DNA of 64,000 nt, taken from assembly GCF_003997935.1 (NCBI RefSeq), contig NZ_RZQL01000001.1, positions 1 to 64,000 on the forward strand, in the 5' to 3' direction. Shown in pieces: positions 36,553 through 45,669 of this stretch (position 1 is its first letter; every line of letters starts with the position of its first letter). The notes beneath the pieces are model-generated. The model was given only the letters and a program-made list of their open reading frames with translations. It was not told where the DNA came from and made no database searches. The DNA is from Mesorhizobium sp. M7A.F.Ca.US.006.01.1.1 (GTDB lineage Bacteria > Pseudomonadota > Alphaproteobacteria > Rhizobiales > Rhizobiaceae). The position numbers and the translations under genes are program-made.

Positions 36553-37519
36553 GGAACTGACGCTTCGCGAGGCATCGGGCAAAACCTCGGCACGGCTGGA
36601 ATGGACGCTGGTCGGGCTCGGCATCCTGGCGCTGCTGGTGGCGCCTTTCCTGGTCTATCCGATCTTCCTGATGAAGATGCTGTGCTTCGCGCTGTTTGCC
36701 TGCGCGTTCAATCTCCTGCTTGGTTACACCGGGCTGCTGTCGTTCGGCCACGCAACCTTCTTTGGCGGCGCCGCCTACCTCACCGCGCATGCCGTCAAGG
36801 TCTGGGGCTGGCCGCCGGAAGCGGGCATCCTGCTCGGCATGGCGGGTGCGGCCCTGCTCGGCCTTGTCATGGGCTTTTTCGCCATTCGCCGGCAAGGCAT
36901 CTATTTCGCCATGATCACGCTGGCGCTGTCGCAGATGTTCTTCTTCTTCTGCGTGCAGGCGCCGTTCACACAAGGCGAGGATGGCATCCAAGGCGTGCCG
37001 CGCGGCATGCTGCTTGGCGTCCTCGACCTGAACGTGTCGCTGAACATGTATTATTTCGTGCTGGCGGTTTTCCTGACCGGCGTCTTCGCCATCTGGCGCA
37101 TCGTCAATTCACCGTTCGGGATGATCCTGCGCTCGATCCGGGAAAACGAGAACCGCGCCATTTCGCTGGGCTATTCCGTCGCCAACTACAAGCTGGGCGC
37201 TTTCGTCATGTCGGCGGCGCTGGCCGGGCTGGCCGGCTCGCTCAAGGCGATCGTCTTCCAGTTCGCCACGCTCACCGACGTCACCTGGCAGATGTCGGGC
37301 GAGGTGATCCTGATGACGCTTCTCGGCGGCATCGGCACGATGGTCGGGCCGATCATCGGCGCCAGCCTGGTCATCGGCCTGGAAAACACGCTTGCCACCT
37401 CCGGCTTTCCGGTGACCATCGCCACCGGCCTGATCTTCATGGTGTGCGTGCTGATCTTCCGGCGCGGCATTGTCGGCGAATTTTACGCGCGGTTTTTCAA
37501 GCGGGCGGGCAAGGACTGA
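36527..37519 (+). CDS. Liv-type ABC transporter permease, LivM-like
   Basis: 330-residue inner-membrane permease with about nine or ten spans; LivM features include LLLGYTGLLSFGHATFFGGAAY, GIYFAMITLALSQMF and ENENRAISLGYSVANYKL. ATG 36527 or 36548 may both be used because a 21-bp duplication repeats the start region. It ends the importer operon that begins at 32927. Confidence 0.88.
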   Translation: MSEGTSDMSELTLREASGKTSARLEWTLVGLGILALLVAPFLVYPIFLMKMLCFALFACAFNLLLGYTGLLSFGHATFFGGAAYLTAHAVKVWGWPPEAGILLGMAGAALLGLVMGFFAIRRQGIYFAMITLALSQMFFFFCVQAPFTQGEDGIQGVPRGMLLGVLDLNVSLNMYYFVLAVFLTGVFAIWRIVNSPFGMILRSIRENENRAISLGYSVANYKLGAFVMSAALAGLAGSLKAIVFQFATLTDVTWQMSGEVILMTLLGGIGTMVGPIIGASLVIGLENTLATSGFPVTIATGLIFMVCVLIFRRGIVGEFYARFFKRAGKD

Positions 37520-37616
37520 TCAGTTCAAGCTAGCGCCTGAATAGCTGACCGCTCGATTGCCCGATTGCGTTTAGCTGTGCCATGCAAGGAGCTCGGAATC
37601 CGGAGGCCGCACGCTA

Positions 37617-38264
37617 ATGTTGGACAACTACGCGGTGGACGGGTTTGGCGTGATCCACCAGGTCGACTCCAAACCGATCAAATACGACAAGCAATACATT
37701 TCCTATTACGAGGACCTGAGTGACCGGACCATCAAGCTCGGATATCAGCGACTCGGCTGGGTGCTGGGAATCACCGGCGAGATTCCTCGTTCCGTGCTGG
37801 AAATCGGATATGGCACCGGCACATTCATCGAAGCCGCGAAAGTAACCGGGGTCGCCGACTGCGCCGGCTGCGACATAACCAGGTTTCCGCTGCCCAAGGG
37901 CGTGCGCTTCGTCGATTGGGATGAGGCGCTCGCCAGTTCGTGGGATCTCGTCGCCATGTTCGATGTGCTTGAGCATATCCCGGATCTGGGTTTCCTCGCC
38001 CGGCTTAAGACCCGCTACCTAGCCGTCGCCATCCCCTATTGCCGCTGGCGCGAACTCGGTGCCGACGGCGACGCGTGGTTCCGGACATGGCGTATGCGTC
38101 TTCCCGACGAGCACCTCCACCACTTCGACCGTGACTCGCTGGTGGCACTCCTCGCACACAGCGGCTTCGAATGCGTGACGCTGAACTGCTTCGAGGATGG
38201 GATCAGATTGCGGCCCGGTGAAGCGGGTCCGAATATTCTGTCCGGATTCTTCAGAAAGCTATAG
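37617..38264 (+). CDS. SAM-dependent methyltransferase (class I)
   Basis: 215 residues. Motif I SVLEIGYGTGTF binds S-adenosylmethionine, an acidic residue follows in GCDITRF, and VAMFDVLEHIPD is the motif II region of the Methyltransf_12/23 type. It has no transmembrane segment. It stands alone after the Liv operon, in a small group of accessory genes. The acceptor molecule is unknown; the VLEHIP pattern is common among small-molecule and cell-surface-biosynthesis methyltransferases. Confidence 0.78.
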   Translation: MLDNYAVDGFGVIHQVDSKPIKYDKQYISYYEDLSDRTIKLGYQRLGWVLGITGEIPRSVLEIGYGTGTFIEAAKVTGVADCAGCDITRFPLPKGVRFVDWDEALASSWDLVAMFDVLEHIPDLGFLARLKTRYLAVAIPYCRWRELGADGDAWFRTWRMRLPDEHLHHFDRDSLVALLAHSGFECVTLNCFEDGIRLRPGEAGPNILSGFFRKL

Positions 38265-38357
38265 ACCTCCATCAAATCGATGCGACAGCTTGGGAGCTGG
38301 GGCAATCGCGACAATCGCCCGGTCGGTACGGGGGAGCACTGCTGTGGGCAAATCGTG

Positions 38358-39416
38358 ATGCGCGCATTCTTTCGGTTGCTTGTCGTTGTGATCGTGGCGT
38401 CCGGCGTGACCGGTTGCACCAGTATTTCCTATTACGCGCAGTCCGTGCAGGGTCATCTGCGGATCATGACGGCGCGCCAGGATGTCGGAAAACTGATCGA
38501 GGATCCTTCGACGCCGAAGGCATTGCGCGCCCGAATGGCATCGGCGAGCGCCATAAGACAGTTCGCAACGGATGAACTGGCCCTGCCCGACAACAACAGC
38601 TATCGCAGCTATGTCGATATCGGTCGGGATTCGGTGACATGGGCCGTCTTCGCCGCGCCGGCATTCTCGCTGACGCCGCGGACATGGTGTTTTCCCGTTT
38701 TCGGCTGCGTTCCCTACCGGGGATATTTCTCCAGGAAGTCGGCGATTGAAACCGCTGTTGAACTTCAAAAACAGGGCATGGACGTCTATGTGACGGGCAT
38801 CACCGCATATTCCACGCTTGGTTGGTCGAGTGACCCGCTGCTAAGCACGATGTTCGGCGAGGATAAAACCTATCTTGCAGCGCTGGTTTTCCATGAGCTG
38901 GCCCACCAGCGCGTCTACGTGCGCGACGATTCCGCATTCAACGAGGCGTTCGCTGTCGCCGTCGAAACGACCGGCGTGAGAAAATGGCTGCGTGCGGCTG
39001 GCGATACCGCCGCATTGCGCCGTTACGAAATCGCCCGGAGGCGCAAGGCTGAATTTCTTGTGCTGGTGTCGCAGACCCGGGAGGAGCTGGCGAAAGTCTA
39101 TTCCGACGTCGGCACCTCGGAGCAAAAGCTGGCCGCAAAGACGGCCGCGATTGAACGGCTGCGGATGCGCTACCGACACATGCGCGACAGGCGCTGGGGC
39201 CGATATCGGGGATACGACGCCTGGTTCGCTTCCCCGATCAACAACGCAAAGCTTGCCGCGACTTCCGTCTATAGCGACCGGGTGACCGCGTTTCTGCGCC
39301 TGTTCGATCTGTGTTCGGGCGACTATGTCAGCTTCTATGCATCGGTCCGGCGGATTGGCGCTCTGGACCAAGCTCACCGTGCCGAAGCACTTGAGGCGGC
39401 AAATCGCTGTTATTGA
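38358..39416 (+). CDS. Lipoprotein zinc aminopeptidase-like protein
   Basis: 352 residues from ATG 38358, which gives a clean signal sequence (LLVVVIVASG) with lipobox VTG-Cys. The longer frame from 38280 lacks this. A HELAHQ motif (HExxH) in LAALVFHELAHQRVYV followed by FNEAFAV indicates a zinc metallopeptidase; the arrangement resembles the putative aminopeptidase family PF10023. The C-terminal third is basic and helical. Predicted to be lipid-anchored in the cell envelope. Its substrate and partners are unknown. Confidence 0.78.
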   Translation: MRAFFRLLVVVIVASGVTGCTSISYYAQSVQGHLRIMTARQDVGKLIEDPSTPKALRARMASASAIRQFATDELALPDNNSYRSYVDIGRDSVTWAVFAAPAFSLTPRTWCFPVFGCVPYRGYFSRKSAIETAVELQKQGMDVYVTGITAYSTLGWSSDPLLSTMFGEDKTYLAALVFHELAHQRVYVRDDSAFNEAFAVAVETTGVRKWLRAAGDTAALRRYEIARRRKAEFLVLVSQTREELAKVYSDVGTSEQKLAAKTAAIERLRMRYRHMRDRRWGRYRGYDAWFASPINNAKLAATSVYSDRVTAFLRLFDLCSGDYVSFYASVRRIGALDQAHRAEALEAANRCY

Positions 39417-39417
39417 G

Positions 39418-40404
39418 TCAGCCCGTAAGGCGCGCGCGAAACAACGTGCAGCCGTCCGTCAGGCGTGACCTGGAGATATCCCGGAATCCAGCCTCGGTCA
39501 TCCACGCGCGATACTGACCTTCAGTGTACGATTCGCCATGGCGGTAGAGGTTCAGGAAGGTGAGATTCAAAAAGACGCCCTCTGGCGGACCGAGGCGGTC
39601 GTCATCGACGACACCCCACCCCGCAATTGCGATTTCGCCTCCCTGTGTGAGGCAACGCGCCGCGTTCAGGATCGAACTGCGCGCCTGGTCCGGCGGAAGC
39701 ACCTGGACGACGGCCTTCAGGATCGCCAGATCGTGCCGACCGACCGATGGCGCGACGGTTATGTCCCCCTCTTCGACAACCACGTCATCGGCACCGTATT
39801 CCGACAGGATAGCTGGCGCGACCGCTGCGACCGTTGGGAGTTCCATCAGCGTCGCCGCAATGTGCGGCCACTGCTCACGAAGCCCGACCAGGATGGTCCC
39901 GGCGCCGCCGCCGATGTCGATCACCGAACCGACCGCCGAGAGGTCCATCGCCTGGGCCAGATGTCGGCCGAAAATCACCCCGCCTGGCGCGAGCATGCGG
40001 CTGAAGGCCGCCGCGGACTCAGGTCCCGCTTCGGAAAAATCGTGCTGCGCGGCCGGCCGGTTCTGTCGCAGCGAGTCCGCGGTCAAAAGGTCGGCTCCCC
40101 AGAGCTCGCGCAGGAGCGCATGGTCGCCGCCGCGATAGCTCGCCTTGGACGCGTCGAGGAATTCCGACGCTTCGGCTCCGTTGCGAAATTGACCGTCCTC
40201 GACTTCGAGAAGACCGATGCTGGCGAGCGCGTAGAGGAGCCGCGACAGACGATCGGGCTCGACTTTGAGCGCGGCCCCAAGGCTGTCGGCAGTCGCAGCA
40301 TCGCCACCGAGCCGGGTGAAGATGCCAAGCTCCAATCCGGCGCGAAGCGCCAAGGCCGGGGGCACCGCTGCGATCAGCTTGTCGATCCGGTCAAAATCCA
40401 CCAT
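39418..40404 (-). CDS. O-methyltransferase-family protein (HIOMT type) lacking the usual catalytic His
   Basis: 328 residues. N-terminal winged-helix dimerisation domain (RIDKLIAAVPPALALRAGLELGIF in part, LLYALASIGLLE) and a C-terminal SAM-binding domain with VIDIGGGAGT. In this family the segment LHDW carries the base His; here the corresponding stretch reads LKAVVQVLPPD, with Gln in its place. GGAGGGA precedes ATG 40404. Convergent with the lipoprotein gene, one base between stops. It may methylate a phenol or small acid, or have another activity. Confidence 0.8.
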   Translation of the reverse strand: MVDFDRIDKLIAAVPPALALRAGLELGIFTRLGGDAATADSLGAALKVEPDRLSRLLYALASIGLLEVEDGQFRNGAEASEFLDASKASYRGGDHALLRELWGADLLTADSLRQNRPAAQHDFSEAGPESAAAFSRMLAPGGVIFGRHLAQAMDLSAVGSVIDIGGGAGTILVGLREQWPHIAATLMELPTVAAVAPAILSEYGADDVVVEEGDITVAPSVGRHDLAILKAVVQVLPPDQARSSILNAARCLTQGGEIAIAGWGVVDDDRLGPPEGVFLNLTFLNLYRHGESYTEGQYRAWMTEAGFRDISRSRLTDGCTLFRARLTG

Positions 40405-40527
40405 GTCACATCCCTCCGCGATCCGGGACCGACTTTTGAAACAGCTCCCATACGATTGGAACCTGCGTGCGGCGCGGCGCCGACCGAGAACTCCCAATGG
40501 CGGGGTTGAGATCGCTCGCGCGCCGTT

Positions 40528-40758
40528 CTACTCCGAGAACCTCACGCTCACGCCGCGCTGCCGAAAATAAGCCTGCATCAACTTGCGGCCCGAGCGGTTG
40601 TTCTGCGCCAGCTTGGCCGGATCGAACACCGCCTGTTTCATCCCCTCTCGCGTCAGCGCCGCCTTAAGCGCCGCGATATGTGTGTCGATGTCGGCATTGT
40701 CCGCCCGGAGCGAGGCATAGATGCTCTCGGTCGCCTCGGCCACGGTCAGTTCGCTCAT
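40528..40758 (-). CDS. Small hypothetical protein
   Basis: 76 residues, mostly helical, acidic N-terminal half (ELTVAEATESIYASLRADNAD) and basic C-terminus (NNRSGRKLMQAYFRQRG). AAAGGA lies seven to eight bases upstream of ATG 40758, supporting real translation. I do not recognise the family. It stands between the methyltransferase and the VOC gene. Confidence 0.6.
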   Translation of the reverse strand: MSELTVAEATESIYASLRADNADIDTHIAALKAALTREGMKQAVFDPAKLAQNNRSGRKLMQAYFRQRGVSVRFSE

Positions 40759-40862
40759 TGGTGTCGTCCTTTGGTTGGTTGGGCGGCGCTTAGCACAGAT
40801 TCGCGGTCCGACGATACCGAGACCGTCAGTACACAGCGCCCGTCGCGAAAGCGAACCGTTCC

Positions 40863-41246
40863 TTATGGGGCTTCGTAGAGTTCCAGCGGCAATCCATCCG
40901 GGTCCCTGAAAAAGGTAAACCGTTGGTCTGTATATGGGTCGATCCGGATTGGCTCAACGGCAACGCCTGCGGCTCTCAGGCGTATAATTACGGGATCAAG
41001 ATCAGCCACCGCAAATGCCAGATGCCTCAGGCCTGTCGCCTCTGGATGGGATGGCCGCATCGCCGGTGCAGGGAAGGAGAACAATTCCAGTTGGACCGAT
41101 CCGATCCGCAAATCCGCCTTCCATGACTGCCGCTCCTCCCGATAGACCTCCCGGATCAGATCGAGGCCGAGGAGTTCGACGTAGAACCGTCGCGACCGGT
41201 CGTAGTCGGTGCAGATGAGCGCGACGTGGTGAATGGCGTTCAGCAT
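40863..41246 (-). CDS. VOC-family (glyoxalase-like) protein
   Basis: 127 residues in one vicinal-oxygen-chelate module pair: starts LNAIHHVALICTDYDRSRRFYVELLGL, with possible metal ligands His (IHHVAL), Glu (QLELFSFP), His (LRHLAFAV) and Glu (LPLELYEAP). The pattern matches the YaeR/GloA2 subgroup. CAGGG precedes ATG 41246. The metal-dependent lyase or isomerase reaction is unknown. Confidence 0.8.
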   Translation of the reverse strand: MLNAIHHVALICTDYDRSRRFYVELLGLDLIREVYREERQSWKADLRIGSVQLELFSFPAPAMRPSHPEATGLRHLAFAVADLDPVIIRLRAAGVAVEPIRIDPYTDQRFTFFRDPDGLPLELYEAP

Positions 41247-41352
41247 GCTGCTAACCCTGGTCAAGCTGGGATTTGAGGCCAAGACAAAGCCGGCGCTTCA
41301 AGCCTAGATCGTCGCGCGCTCATGCCACGGCTCTGATTTACCCCTAAGCCCT

Positions 41353-42333
41353 TCACCCATAACACCCGCGCTCAACCGCCAGCAGACGCACCAGCGCCAG
41401 CACGACATCGATGGTCCGCGTCGGCTTATCCACCAGCCGGCCGAGTTCCTGCACGGCGCTCACCAGCGCGTCGATTTCCATCGGCCGGCCGCGCTCGAGA
41501 TCCTGCAGCATCGAGGTCTTGTGCTCGCCGACATCGCCTGCGCCCTTGATGCGCCGGTCGACCGTGATGGGAAAGCGTACGCCGAGGCTTTCGCCGATCG
41601 CCTGCGCCTCCAGCATCATGGTGCGGGCGAGTGTGCGGGTGCCCTCGTCGGCCACGATCGCGGCAAGCGTGCTGCCGGTCAGCGCCGAGATCGGATTGAA
41701 CGAGAGATTGCCCCACAGCTTGACCCAGATTTCGCCGCGGATGTCGTCGCGCACCGGCGCCTGCAGGCCGGCCTTGACCATCTCTTCGGCCAGAAGCGTG
41801 ATCCGTTCGCTGCGCTCGCCGGAGGGTTCGCCAAGCGAGAAGCGCTTGCCCTCGACATGGCGGATGAGGCCTGGCGCATCGACCTCGACCGCGGGATAGA
41901 CGACCGAGCCGATGACGCGCTGCGGCCCGATCCGCTGCCAGATCGCGCCGCCGGGATCGACCGCGTTCAGCCTGGTGCCTTCGAGCGGCCCGCCGACGCC
42001 GTGGAAATACCACCACGGCACGCCGTTCTGCATGGTGACGACGGCGGTATGTTCTCCCAGCAGCGGCGCGATCTGGTCAAGGGCCGGGGTGAGGGAATGG
42101 GCCTTCAGCGCCAGCACCACATAATCCTGAGCGCCAAGCTCGTCGGCCCTGGCGGCGGCCCGGACGGGAACCGAAATTTCCTGGCCATCCTCGATCAGGC
42201 GAAGGCCATCTGCCTTGATCGCTTCCAGATGCGCACCGCGCGCGACGATCGAAAGATCGGTGCGGCCGACGATGGCAAGCTTGGCCGCGAGATAGCCGCC
42301 GATCGCACCGGCGCCGAAGATGGTGATCTTCAT
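41353..42333 (-). CDS. 2-dehydropantoate 2-reductase family protein
   Basis: 326 residues, PanE/ApbA fold. The N-terminus KITIFGAGAIGGYLAAKLA is an NADPH-binding Rossmann loop; LKAHSLTPAL and TMQNGVPWW are family blocks, and WVKLWGNLSFNPISALTG holds the catalytic Lys/Asn region. The start is three bases from the end of the upstream synthetase gene. It may make pantoate, but many genomes carry several paralogues acting on other 2-oxo acids; linkage to a CoA ligase suggests such a paralogue. Confidence 0.85.
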   Translation of the reverse strand: MKITIFGAGAIGGYLAAKLAIVGRTDLSIVARGAHLEAIKADGLRLIEDGQEISVPVRAAARADELGAQDYVVLALKAHSLTPALDQIAPLLGEHTAVVTMQNGVPWWYFHGVGGPLEGTRLNAVDPGGAIWQRIGPQRVIGSVVYPAVEVDAPGLIRHVEGKRFSLGEPSGERSERITLLAEEMVKAGLQAPVRDDIRGEIWVKLWGNLSFNPISALTGSTLAAIVADEGTRTLARTMMLEAQAIGESLGVRFPITVDRRIKGAGDVGEHKTSMLQDLERGRPMEIDALVSAVQELGRLVDKPTRTIDVVLALVRLLAVERGCYG

Positions 42334-42335
42334 CG

Positions 42336-43862
42336 TCAAAGCCCGAGTTTGGCGGCGAGGCCGATGCGCTGCAATTTGCCCGTCGCGCCCTTGGGTATCT
42401 CGTCCAGGATCAGGATCTTGCGCGGCACCTTGAAGTCGGCAAGCCGCGTCGCGGCATAGGTGCGAATGTCGCCCTCGGTGGCGCTGATGCCTTCGCGCAG
42501 CACCACCGCCGCCGCCACCTCCTCGCCAAGCTTGTCATGCGGCATGGCGAAGGTGACGACCTGCGCCACCGCCGGATGGTCCATCAGCACGTCGTCGACC
42601 TCAAGCGGCGAGATCTTTTCGCCGCCGCGGTTGATGATCTCCTTCAGCCGACCGGTGACCCTGAGATAGCCGTCCTCGTCCAGCACGCCCTGGTCGCCGG
42701 TGTGGAACCAGCCATGCGCGAAAGCCGTGGCATTGGCATCCGGGTTCTTCTCGTAGCCCAAGGTGACGTTGGGCCCGCGAATGACGATCTCGCCGGTCTC
42801 GCCGGCTTTCAGCAGCCGCCCGTCGGGCGCCATGACAGCCACCTCCGGACCGGCGGAGGCCCCGACGCTGCCGGGCTTGCGCTGGCCCGGCGGCAGCCGG
42901 TTCGAGGCCATCTGGTGCGCGGCCTCGGTCATCCCGTAGGATTCAATCACCGGGCAGCTGAAGGTCGCCTCCAACTCAGCCATCACCTGCGCCGGCAGCG
43001 ACGCCGAGGACGAGCGGATGAAGCGCAGACGCGCCGCCGCCAGCGTCTCGGTGTTGCGCGCTGCGCGCGGCAGGATCGCCTGATGCATGGTCGGCACCGC
43101 CGTGTACCAGCTTGGCTGCGCCTCGCTTAGCCACTGGAAGAAGCGCAGCGCGTTGAAGCCGGGCGTGCAATAGATGCTGCCGCCTGAAGCCAGCGACGAC
43201 AGCACGGCCGCGATCAGGCCGTGGATGTGGAACAGCGGCATGATGTTGAGGCAACGATCATTGGCTGTCAGGCCAAGTGTGCCGCCGATATGGGCAGCCG
43301 AGGCCGCGATGTTGGCATGGCTGAGCGGCACCAGTTTTGGCCGCGATGTCGTGCCGGAGGTATGCAGCAGCAGCGCAATGTCGCCGTCTTGCGCCATGTC
43401 GGGTGATGCCGGCGGTCCGATCGCCGCGCCCTCGATCGCAAAACTGCCAGCGGGTGTGCCGGGCTGCACGACAAGCCGCAGCACGCCGATGCCGAGCCGC
43501 TCGGCCACCGTCACCGCAGGGCCGGTCTCGCCCTCCGCGACAAGGACCGCCTTGGCGCCGATGTCGGTCAGGTAGAAATCGAGCTCGTCGGCCCGGTAGG
43601 CTGGATTGAGCGGTGCCGTCGAGGCGACGGCCGCCACGGCGACGAAGGCGGTGGCCATCTCGGGCCCGTTCGGCAGCACGATCGCCACCCTGTCGCCCCG
43701 GCCGATGCCGCGCGCATGCAGCTGTTTTGCCGTGTCGGTGATCAGGCTGCGCAATCCGCCATGGCTGAGCGTCGTCCTGTCGGGTGCCAGGATGGCAGGT
43801 GCATCATCGGCGCCGGCGGCGAGACGGCGGGAGAGATCTGCGTGGGTTTCAGTTTGGGTCAT
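42336..43862 (-). CDS. AMP-forming acyl-CoA synthetase
   Basis: 508 residues, ANL superfamily. The P-loop is LLLHTSGTTSRPKLVPLSH, the A5 motif ESYGMTEAAHQM, A7 WFHTGDQGVLDEDGYL, A8 GRLKEIINRGGEKISP, and A10 Lys is in PKGATGKLQR. It resembles the oxalate/medium-chain CoA ligase branch. ATG 43862 is taken; GTG 43868 is possible. It forms a two-gene unit with the PanE-like reductase. The acid activated is not identifiable. Confidence 0.87.
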   Translation of the reverse strand: MTQTETHADLSRRLAAGADDAPAILAPDRTTLSHGGLRSLITDTAKQLHARGIGRGDRVAIVLPNGPEMATAFVAVAAVASTAPLNPAYRADELDFYLTDIGAKAVLVAEGETGPAVTVAERLGIGVLRLVVQPGTPAGSFAIEGAAIGPPASPDMAQDGDIALLLHTSGTTSRPKLVPLSHANIAASAAHIGGTLGLTANDRCLNIMPLFHIHGLIAAVLSSLASGGSIYCTPGFNALRFFQWLSEAQPSWYTAVPTMHQAILPRAARNTETLAAARLRFIRSSSASLPAQVMAELEATFSCPVIESYGMTEAAHQMASNRLPPGQRKPGSVGASAGPEVAVMAPDGRLLKAGETGEIVIRGPNVTLGYEKNPDANATAFAHGWFHTGDQGVLDEDGYLRVTGRLKEIINRGGEKISPLEVDDVLMDHPAVAQVVTFAMPHDKLGEEVAAAVVLREGISATEGDIRTYAATRLADFKVPRKILILDEIPKGATGKLQRIGLAAKLGL

Positions 43863-43952
43863 GATCACCGGCTGGATTTCGAACGACTATTGGCGGCAGC
43901 CCCGCTGACGGGCTTGCCTCGATATGGATACGCCATTGGACAACGGATCGCC

Positions 43953-45539
43953 TCAGTAGCCAAGCGCCAAACCATCCTTGCGCGGATCGGAAGCGCCGGT
44001 CAGCGTCCCCTTCTCCCAGTCGATCAGCACCACCTGCCCGCCGCCCAGCGGGTGATGCGGTTCGGCGATGCGGTGGCCGCGCCGGCGCAGGCCCTCGATC
44101 GCCTCGCTGGTGACGCCACGCTCGGCCTCCACGGTGTCGTCATTGTAAAACACCCTGGGCGCATCCAGCGCCTGCTGCGGGTCCATGCCGAAGTCGATCA
44201 TGTTGGTCAGCAGATGGACATGGCCGAACGGCTGGTAGCCGCCGCCCATGACGCCGAACGGCATCACCACGCGGCCGTTCTTCGTCGCCATGCCCGGCAT
44301 GATCGTGTGCATCGGCCGCTTGCCCGGTGCGATCGCGTTCGGATGCGCCGGGTCGAGGCGGAAGCTGGAACCACGGTTCTGCAGCACGATACCGGTCTTC
44401 GGGCCGACGACGCCGCTACCGAACGAATAATAGGTCGAGTTGATGAAGGAGACCGCGTTGCGGTCGCGGTCGACGATGGAGATGTAGACCGTGTCGCTGC
44501 CGGGCAGCTCCACGCGCGGCAGATGCGTCATGGCGCGGTCGCGGTCGATCTCGGCGCGCAGCCGGTCGGCATAGGCGCCGGACAGGAGCTGCTTCACCGG
44601 CACCGGAACGTGGTCCTGGTCGCCGACATAGCGATCACGGTCGCGATAGGCCAGGCGCCCGGCCTCGATCTCCAGATGCAGGCGTTCGGCGCCATTGGGG
44701 TCGAGCCCGCCAAGCTCGAAGCCCGACAGCAAATTGAGCATCAAAAGTGCTGTCAGCCCCTGATTGTTCGGCGGCATCTGGTGGATTTCATGGCCGCCAT
44801 AGGAGGTGCTGACCGGCGCCACATAATCGCCTCTGGTCGTGGCGAAATCCTCGGCCGAATGAAGTCCGCCCAATTCGTTGAGCCGGCTCACCATATCGTC
44901 GGCGACCGCGCCTTCGTAGAAACCGGACCGGCCGTGTTTGGCGATGATGCGCAAGGTCGCCGCCAGTTCCGGCTGCTGGTGGACGTCACCAGCCTTCGGC
45001 GCCTTGCCGCCGGGCAGGAAGATGCGCGCGGCATGCTCGTCGGCCGACAGGTCGGTTTCCGGCTCGGCCCAGTCGAAAGCGACGCGGTCGTGCACGACAT
45101 AGCCGTTCTCGGCATAATGGATGGCCGGCGCCAGCGCCTCGGCAAGGCCCTTGCGGCCATGGTCTTCGAGCAGGCGGCTCCAGGCGTCGACGGCGCCCGG
45201 CACGGTGACCGCGTGCGGCCCCTGCAGCGGGATGCGGTCGAAGCCTTTTTCGCGGTACGAGTCGACCGTCGCCCTGGCAGGCGCGCGGCCGGAGCCGTTG
45301 AAGGCCAGCACATTGCCTTGCCCCCCGGGAGAATAGAGCACGAAGCAGTCGCCACCGATGCCGGTCGATTGCGGCTCGACCACGCCCTGCACGGCGGCGG
45401 CGCAGACGGCGGCATCCATGGCATTGCCGCCGGAGCGCAGCATCTCGATGGCGGCAAGGGTTGCAAGCGGATGCGACGTCGCGGCAACCGCCTCGGTGGC
45501 ACGAACCGGCGAGCGGCCGGGAAACTGGAAATCACGCAT
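43953..45539 (-). CDS. Gamma-glutamyltransferase family protein (no signal peptide)
   Basis: 528 residues. GGT-family blocks: GGNAMDAAVCAAAVQGVVEP in part, IGGDCFVLYS, FNGSGRAPA, QMPPNNQGLTALLMLNLL. The autocatalytic nucleophile aligns with Thr350 in GSDTVYISIVD. Unlike E. coli GGT there is no signal peptide, so it appears cytosolic, as in YwrD-like enzymes. ATG 45539 is chosen; the longer frame to 45644 adds unrelated residues. It lies downstream of an amino-acid importer on the same strand, so it may hydrolyse imported gamma-glutamyl compounds or process an amide antibiotic-like substrate. Confidence 0.87.
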   Translation of the reverse strand: MRDFQFPGRSPVRATEAVAATSHPLATLAAIEMLRSGGNAMDAAVCAAAVQGVVEPQSTGIGGDCFVLYSPGGQGNVLAFNGSGRAPARATVDSYREKGFDRIPLQGPHAVTVPGAVDAWSRLLEDHGRKGLAEALAPAIHYAENGYVVHDRVAFDWAEPETDLSADEHAARIFLPGGKAPKAGDVHQQPELAATLRIIAKHGRSGFYEGAVADDMVSRLNELGGLHSAEDFATTRGDYVAPVSTSYGGHEIHQMPPNNQGLTALLMLNLLSGFELGGLDPNGAERLHLEIEAGRLAYRDRDRYVGDQDHVPVPVKQLLSGAYADRLRAEIDRDRAMTHLPRVELPGSDTVYISIVDRDRNAVSFINSTYYSFGSGVVGPKTGIVLQNRGSSFRLDPAHPNAIAPGKRPMHTIMPGMATKNGRVVMPFGVMGGGYQPFGHVHLLTNMIDFGMDPQQALDAPRVFYNDDTVEAERGVTSEAIEGLRRRGHRIAEPHHPLGGGQVVLIDWEKGTLTGASDPRKDGLALGY

Positions 45540-45669
45540 TCTGTCTTTGTATCCCTTGGTCTGATGGATGCGACGCTGCCGCCATGGCGTAACAGGATAC
45601 GGCAACGGATCGCTTCGGCTTCTCGACACTGCGCATTTTGCCAATTCTCCTCGTTACGCCAGACGCATA

